Positions 59,104-64,000 of a stretch of DNA of 64,000 nucleotides are shown in pieces. This DNA comes from Ostreococcus lucimarinus CCE9901. Lineage: Eukaryota > Chlorophyta > Mamiellophyceae > Mamiellales > Bathycoccaceae. Numbering within the stretch: position 1 is the stretch's first letter; each line of letters starts with the position of its first letter. The stretch lies in assembly GCF_000092065.1 (NCBI RefSeq), contig NC_009367.1:464470-528469 (forward strand), given 5' to 3'. A program made the translations under genes and the position numbers. Below the pieces are notes generated by a model that saw only the letters and a program-made list of their open reading frames with translations, was not told the origin of the DNA and ran no database searches.

Positions 59104-61914
59104 TCACGAAGACGCTTCCCAATCGAGCGCTTGGCGATAGACTTCGTCGTACGTCGAGACAAAGTGTGCGTCCAAACCTTCACGAATGTCTTCGGAAAGC
59201 TCGTCGTAATCCTTCTTGTTTCCTTCGGGGAAAATGATGGTTTTCACCCCGCTTCGACGCGCGGCGATCGTCTTCTCCTTGACGCCGCCGATCGGTAACA
59301 CCCTACCGGTGAGCGTGAGCTCGCCCGTCATGGCTAAATTAGGCTTTACCGGTTTGTTCATGGCGAGCGATAACAGGCTCGTCGTGATCGTGATTCCCGC
59401 CGACGGTCCATCTTTCGGCGTCGCCCCGGCGGGGACGTGAACGTGAAGCGACGTGTCGGCGAGATACTTGTTGCCGGGATCCTTCAATTCCAAAAACCCT
59501 CGCGTGAACGTGTGCGCAATCGTGCTCGATTCCTTCATGACGTCGCCGAGTTGACCGGTCGTCTTTAACGCGCCCTTGCCGTCGCCGGAATCGATAGCCG
59601 TGCACTCGATGTAAAGCGTGGATCCGCCCATCGCCGTCCAAGCCAAGCCGGTGACGACTCCGGGCGGGGTGACGTCGTAGATTCGGTCGGTCGCGAACGG
59701 TGGTTGACCGACGTAATCGACCAAGTCATCGACATCGACGACGATAGAGTCGAGCTTTTCGTCCGCACTCTTCGCCCGAGCCACCTTGAGGGCAATCTTG
59801 CGATAGACCTTTTCGAGATGCTTTTGCAAGTTCCGCACGCCGGCTTCGCGGCAGTAGTCGCCGATGAGTTTCCCCATCGCCGCGTCGGTGATGCTCGCGT
59901 CGACGTCGGACAGCCCACTCTTTTCTCGCGCCGCTTTCTCCAAATACGTTCGAGCGATTTGCACTTTTTCGTCGGTGATGTATCCAGACAACCGCACGAC
60001 TTCCATGCGATCGAGCAAAGGCCCGGGAATCGTGTCGAGCACGTTGGCGGTGCACACGAATAAAACCTTGCTCAAGTCGACGGGGACGTCGAGGTAGTGA
60101 TCAAGAAACGTGCCGTTTTGCTCGGGATCGAGTAGTTCGAGCAGCGCGCTCGCGGGATCGCCCTGATAACCGCGTCCGAGCTTGTCGATTTCGTCAATCA
60201 AAACCACTGGATTGCACACACCCGTGGATTTCAAGCACTGAATCAGCTTGCCCGGCATCGCGCCAACGTACGTCCGTCGATGGCCCTTGATCTCCGCCAC
60301 GTCGCTCATACCGCCGACGGAAAAGCGATAGAATTTACGCCCGAGCGCCTTGGCGATCGATTGCCCGATGGATGTCTTCCCCACCCCAGGCGGACCGACC
60401 ATGGTGATGATTTTTCCTTGCGTCGTCCCCAAAAGTTGCCCGACGGCGATGAATTCCAAGATGCGATCTTTGACGTCCTCCAGGCCGTAATGATCGCTAT
60501 CTAACACTTCTTGTGCGTGAGATATGTCCAATTTTTCGTCGCCGCACACGCCCCACGGCAGTGACGTGAGCCACTCGAGATAGTTGCGAGTGACGTTGAA
60601 TTCGCTCGACGACGGTTCGAGGCCGCCGAGCTTTTGAAGCTCTTCATCGATAACCTTGGCGGTGTCTTCCGGCACGCTCGCGCGCTTGGGCTCGAAACGT
60701 TTCGTAAACTTTTCGATGAGCGCGGTTTTGTCGTCACGCTCCATACCGAGCTCTTTCTTGATCGATTTCAACTGCTCCATCAAAAAGTAACGCCTCTGGT
60801 CGCCTGAAATTTTCTCCTCAACTTTTTTCCCGATGTCGGCTTGGAGCTTGCCGATTTCCACCTCCTTCTTCAACAACTCGAGCGTCGCGTCGAGGCGTTC
60901 TTTCACCGATAATAGCTCCAACACGTGTTGCAACTGCGCGTCGTCGGCACTGCACATCGACGCCCCCAAATCCGCGAGCTTTGGCGGATCTTGAAAGTCG
61001 TTGAAATTTTGAGCGAAATACTGCAGGGTCTCCTTGTGCAAAGGATTCGTCTTGAGCAAATCTTTGATCGTCGCCACCACCTCATTCGTCGTGGCTTTAA
61101 TGATGTCATCGTTGGCGTCGAATTTCTCATCCTTGAGGTGTTCCACCTTGACCACCATCGGATCCCGCTTCATCGTCCCGAGCTTTCGCAAACGCCGGTG
61201 GCCGAGGAGCAACAGCGTCGCCGATTCTTCACCCGTGGTCGAATCCGTCGGCAGGCGCACGATGTTATGCACCTGCGCAAACGTACCTATGTCGTGCATG
61301 TGATCCGCGGGATCAACCTCGTCTTCGTCTACCATTTCCTCGCCGTCTAAACCCACCGACGTCGTCGTGCGCTTCATCGCCGAGAGCGCGTCGAAGACGT
61401 CTTCGCCCTCCCCCTTGGACGCCGACGACGCGGCGTCCGTTCGCTGCAAGAACGCCCCCACGTACGCTTGACCACGATTTCGCATGTCCTCAAGCTCGGC
61501 TATGAGCTTTTCGTCCGTCACTTTGACCGGCATGATGATCCCCGGCATGAGCGGCCGCCTCGGCAAAGGCACCGCGAGCACTTGCGGGTGCGAACTCGGG
61601 TGCGACGCGCTCACCATGATCCCCCCCGACGACGCCGAATCACCGAACGCGCTCGACGACGACGACGACGACGATCCCGTCGATCCCGTCGACCCATCGC
61701 CGTCGACGCTCGACACGAACGCATTCCTCGTCCGTCTCGTCCTCGTCCCGAACGCGTCCGCGTCGCCCCTCCCCGCCCCGAGCGCGTCCAACAGCGCCCT
61801 CGGCGCGGACGTCGTTCGCGCTCTCGCCCCTCGCACCGCGCGCGCGACGTGTGCGCCTTTACATCGCGCCGCGTGTCGTTCGAGTCTCCGCGCGATCGCT
61901 CGCGTCGCGTACAT
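59104..61914 (-). CDS. LON: Lon ATP-dependent protease, mitochondrial
   Basis: 936 residues from the ATG at 61914 ([20 protein letters not shown]), a clear mitochondrial presequence with a Ser-rich linker after it. The LAN domain begins [20 protein letters not shown]. The AAA+ domain has Walker [20 protein letters not shown] and Walker [11 protein letters not shown], followed by arginine fingers. The proteolytic domain has the Ser in [14 protein letters not shown] and the Lys in [16 protein letters not shown]. Lon degrades oxidised matrix proteins and controls mtDNA. All catalytic residues are present and the length is as expected. The gene is head to head with PEX2, about 300 bases between starts, and convergent with NAA50. 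Confidence 0.96.
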   Translation of the reverse strand: MYATRAIARRLERHAARCKGAHVARAVRGARARTTSAPRALLDALGAGRGDADAFGTRTRRTRNAFVSSVDGDGSTGSTGSSSSSSSSAFGDSASSGGIMVSASHPSSHPQVLAVPLPRRPLMPGIIMPVKVTDEKLIAELEDMRNRGQAYVGAFLQRTDAASSASKGEGEDVFDALSAMKRTTTSVGLDGEEMVDEDEVDPADHMHDIGTFAQVHNIVRLPTDSTTGEESATLLLLGHRRLRKLGTMKRDPMVVKVEHLKDEKFDANDDIIKATTNEVVATIKDLLKTNPLHKETLQYFAQNFNDFQDPPKLADLGASMCSADDAQLQHVLELLSVKERLDATLELLKKEVEIGKLQADIGKKVEEKISGDQRRYFLMEQLKSIKKELGMERDDKTALIEKFTKRFEPKRASVPEDTAKVIDEELQKLGGLEPSSSEFNVTRNYLEWLTSLPWGVCGDEKLDISHAQEVLDSDHYGLEDVKDRILEFIAVGQLLGTTQGKIITMVGPPGVGKTSIGQSIAKALGRKFYRFSVGGMSDVAEIKGHRRTYVGAMPGKLIQCLKSTGVCNPVVLIDEIDKLGRGYQGDPASALLELLDPEQNGTFLDHYLDVPVDLSKVLFVCTANVLDTIPGPLLDRMEVVRLSGYITDEKVQIARTYLEKAAREKSGLSDVDASITDAAMGKLIGDYCREAGVRNLQKHLEKVYRKIALKVARAKSADEKLDSIVVDVDDLVDYVGQPPFATDRIYDVTPPGVVTGLAWTAMGGSTLYIECTAIDSGDGKGALKTTGQLGDVMKESSTIAHTFTRGFLELKDPGNKYLADTSLHVHVPAGATPKDGPSAGITITTSLLSLAMNKPVKPNLAMTGELTLTGRVLPIGGVKEKTIAARRSGVKTIIFPEGNKKDYDELSEDIREGLDAHFVSTYDEVYRQALDWEASS

Positions 61915-62215
61915 GTTCACGACGAACGCGACGAATGCGATGACGAATGCGATGCGATGCGACGCGATGCGACGCGACGCGCTCGGTCGCGATGTATCGC
62001 GCGCCGCTCGCGATTCGCGTTCGGCGCGCCGAGATCGCGGTCCGATCGATTCCCGTCGCGCGCGCTCGTCGCGTGCGCGCGTCGACGCGCGACACCGAGT
62101 GACGACGCGGCCGCGCCGATCGACGTCGTCGGTCGGTGACGCGCGTCGACGCGGACGTTCGCACTCGCGCGCGCGTCACCGACCGACCGACGCGACGCGC
62201 GCGCGCGGCGGCGTC
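61915..62215. other. Divergent promoter region, Lon and PEX2
   Basis: About 300 bases holding GATGCGATGCGACGCGATGCGACGC-type short repeats at about 61937-61980. No gene is seen beyond low-complexity open frames. Confidence 0.45.
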
Positions 62216-62378
62216 ATGACGACGCCCGCGCGCGCGCGTCGCGAGCGCGCGTCGACGCCGCGCCTGGACGTCCTGCGCGTGTCCCAAGTCGACGCCGGTC
62301 GTTTGGACGGCGAACTCGCGAACGTCCTGAATGCACAGCTCGAACGCGTGATGGAGGCGACGTCGGCGTGCGGAAGAG

Positions 62379-62411
<33 letters not shown>

Positions 62412-63262
62412 CGAGCAAGGCGAACGAGATGCGGCTGCTGTTAGATTGCGCGATGTTCGCGTGCACGACGGGGGTGAACAGACCGACGCCGGGAATGGAG
62501 CTCATGAATTTGCGCCTGAGAGACGAGCGCGGCGACCATGGCGCGGCGACGACGACGATGAAGACCGGAGTCGAGGGACCGGGGCTGTCCATCGCGCAAC
62601 GAATCGCGTATGGACTCGCGACGTGCGTCGTCGGCTACGGGTGGGGATTGTGGCAAAGGAAGATGTTGCGCGAGCGATACGACGAAGACGACGAAGACGA
62701 CGAGGGCGGCGGCGGTTGGAAGTATCGGGCGTGGAAGCTGTCGCAAACGGTCGAAAATTGCTACACGATGGCGAATTTCGTCAACTTTTGCGTGTTTCTA
62801 CGCAACGGTCGTTACCCAACGCTCTTGGAGCGCGCGCTGCGCGCGCGATTAGTGTATCAGCGACCGACGATGGCTCGCGTCGTCGATTTCGAGTACTTGA
62901 ACCAACAGTTGGCGTGGCGAGAGCTTTCCGAGCTCGTGCTCTTCACGCTCCCATATTTGTACTCGACGCGCGTGCGGTCGACGCTCGGTGCGCTGACATC
63001 ACGCGTGGGTAGAGGTGAAGCCTCGCCGCCGACGAACGTCGCGGACGCGCCGCAAAGGAACAGAGTCGCCGTGCAGGCGTACCGGTGCGTCGCGTGTGGG
63101 TGCCGAGAGCCGATTCATCCGTTCGTCGCCGAGCCGTGCGGTCATCCGTACTGTTATTACTGTCTTCGCGCTCGATTGGTCGAGCAACCGACTAGTTGTG
63201 CGTGCGTCAAGTGCGGTAAACGCGTCGCGGAGATGCGGCGGCTCGCGACGACGACGTCCTAG
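62216..63262 (+). CDS. PEX2: Peroxin 2 (PEX2), RING E3 of the peroxisomal importer
   Basis: 348 residues from the ATG at 62216. It opens RLDVLRVSQVDAGRLDGELA, the strongly conserved start of the PEX2 membrane part. A Thr run coded by (ACG)n follows near residue 55. Helices at GLSIAQRIAYGLATCVVGY, TMANFVNFCVFLRNG and ELSELVLFTLPYLYS fit the family. The C-terminal RING is complete: CVACGCREPIHPFVAEPCGH, then CYYCLRARL and CVKCG. PEX2 with PEX10 and PEX12 ubiquitylates the import receptor PEX5 for recycling. It ends only about 590 bases from the telomere repeat, making it the last gene of the chromosome. Confidence 0.9.
62381..62407. repeat. (ACG)n tract coding poly-Thr in PEX2
   Basis: Nine ACG units, translated as a Thr run in PEX2. 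Confidence 0.9.
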
Positions 63263-63849
63263 CAAGTTTTAGAAATACAGTAGTGCGTGAAAATGAACGA
63301 TCGCTCGCTAGAATTTTAGGTTTAGGGGATATCGTCGCGTAAATTTCGTCCCTAAACCGTCGGGTAATAATTCTCGTCGCGGCGCGGTGGCGGGGACGGA
63401 CGCGTTGGAGGCACCGTGTACACGCACGTCGGAGGCGTCTCGAGATGGCAACGAAGAAATTTGTGTGAGAAGGCTTGCGGCATAAATGATCATTCGCAGG
63501 CTTTCCACCCAAATCGACTGTGTGTCACGCAAGATGAGTGCTTGGGGTTCCATTATTTTCACAGAGGACAAACTACGACTGGTCGTTTGTCGCCCAACAC
63601 GAACACTGAAGACGGAACTTTGACGCAAGAGTCCGGCGACGTCCGGCGCGTCGAGGGGGAAGTCTGCGGTGCCGTGCTGGACGATGAGTGATGGCCGTAG
63701 GGTGTCGTGAAGGTGCACAGGAAGGATGCGAATGCTAGTGACTTTTCGGGTTTAGTACGACCCAGAGAACCTAGGGTTAGGTGTAATAAATGACTTAGCT
63801 AGTCGGTCGGTTACGGCACTTCTCCCGAAGCGCCTCCCTCCCTCATGCG
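63263..63849. other. Subtelomeric spacer, no gene seen
   Basis: About 590 bases of lower-GC sequence between the PEX2 stop and the telomere. A 92-codon open frame at 63416-63691 has no protein character. It holds scattered telomere-like motifs (63319-63327, 63350-63358, and CCTAGGGTTAGG near 63770). I see no tandem subtelomeric repeat or transposon. Confidence 0.6.
63319..63358. repeat. Inverted pair of telomere-like motifs
   Basis: GGTTTAGGG (63319-63327) and its exact reverse complement CCCTAAACC (63350-63358), 22 bases apart, forming a possible stem-loop or a pair of telomere-protein sites. Confidence 0.75.
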
Positions 63850-64000
63850 TAGGGTTTAGGGTTTGGGTTTAGGGTTTAGGGTTTAGGGTTTAGGGTTTAG
63901 GGTTTAGGGTTTAGGGTTTAGGGTTTAGGGTTTAGGGTTTAGGGTTTAGGGTTTAGGGTTTAGGGTTTAGGGTTTAGGGTTTAGGGTTTAGGGTTTAGGG
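63850..64000 (+). repeat. Telomere, (TTTAGGG)n
   Basis: From 63868 to 64000 there are 19 perfect TTTAGGG units. Before them come TAGGG, one TTTAGGG, and one shortened TTTGGG unit at 63862-63867. The G-rich strand runs to the right end, as a right telomere must. This is the Arabidopsis-type repeat used by most green algae and plants. Confidence 0.99.

Noticed and set aside
61484-62215. Upstream extension of the PEX2 frame
   Set aside because: It overlaps the Lon presequence in antisense, and the conserved PEX2 start follows the ATG at 62216.
63416-63691. 92-codon subtelomeric frame
   Set aside because: No domain, no codon bias like its neighbours, and an ordinary length for chance in a spacer of this composition.

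Overview
This is the right-hand end of a nuclear chromosome from a very compact green-algal genome. The last 133 bases are 19 perfect TTTAGGG units with the G-rich strand running outwards, so the window ends in a plant-type telomere. Composition is mostly high GC with many CG dinucleotides, genes sit tens to a few hundred bases apart on both strands, and most are intronless. Together with the plastid and mitochondrial targeting signals and a homodimer-type NAD isocitrate dehydrogenase, this points to the Mamiellophyceae, most likely Ostreococcus, with Micromonas or Bathycoccus possible. The species call is inference.

Layout. 1-8.1 kb: a putative lumenal protein, a possible beta-rich protein, a CDCA7-type zinc finger, a small membrane protein whose start codon overlaps that of a DUF4602/C1orf131-like ribosome-biogenesis factor, and importin-4. 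8.3-21.2 kb: a BAR-PH-ArfGAP-ankyrin protein, ABCE1, a coiled-coil protein, an LSF2-like glucan phosphatase, an SCYL1 pseudokinase, an ARID-zinc-finger protein, mitochondrial HslU and a small membrane protein. 21.3-31.4 kb: WDR74/Nsa1, a PPR protein, a DUF3422 protein, an ELIP-like protein, a TLC-domain protein, eIF3h and NAD-IDH. 31.8-42.8 kb: one giant HECT E3 ligase (UPL1/HUWE1 class), visibly lower in GC than its surroundings. 42.8-63.3 kb: a degenerate ABCD-like half transporter, CCT3, a YjgA/DUF615-like protein, TypA/BipA, a SUI1-like plus UIM protein, a PWWP-SET methyltransferase, the mitochondrial Rieske protein, SPC1, LSM12, a YqaJ/lambda-exonuclease-fold nuclease, NAA50, mitochondrial Lon and PEX2. 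63.3-64 kb: a short subtelomere and the telomere.

Almost everything is housekeeping: ribosome synthesis, translation and recycling (DUF4602, WDR74, ABCE1, eIF3h, TypA, possibly YjgA), proteostasis (CCT3, HslU, Lon, UPL), organelle metabolism (Rieske, IDH, LSF2-like, ELIP-like, PEX2) and chromatin (CDCA7, ARID, SET). I see no mobile element, CRISPR array, rRNA or convincing tRNA.

The most useful structural result is a set of six 5'-proximal introns that open reading frames alone miss (SCYL1, the HECT ligase, CCT3, the YjgA-like gene, PWWP-SET and Rieske). All have GTGCGN or GTACGA donors and YAG acceptors. Five carry an ACTGAC branch-point box 26-38 bases before the acceptor; SCYL1 has CTGAT at the same distance. 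Simple (ACG)n or tetranucleotide repeats cluster at these 5' ends. They either lie in the introns or encode poly-Thr or FVRS tracts in the N-terminal extensions.
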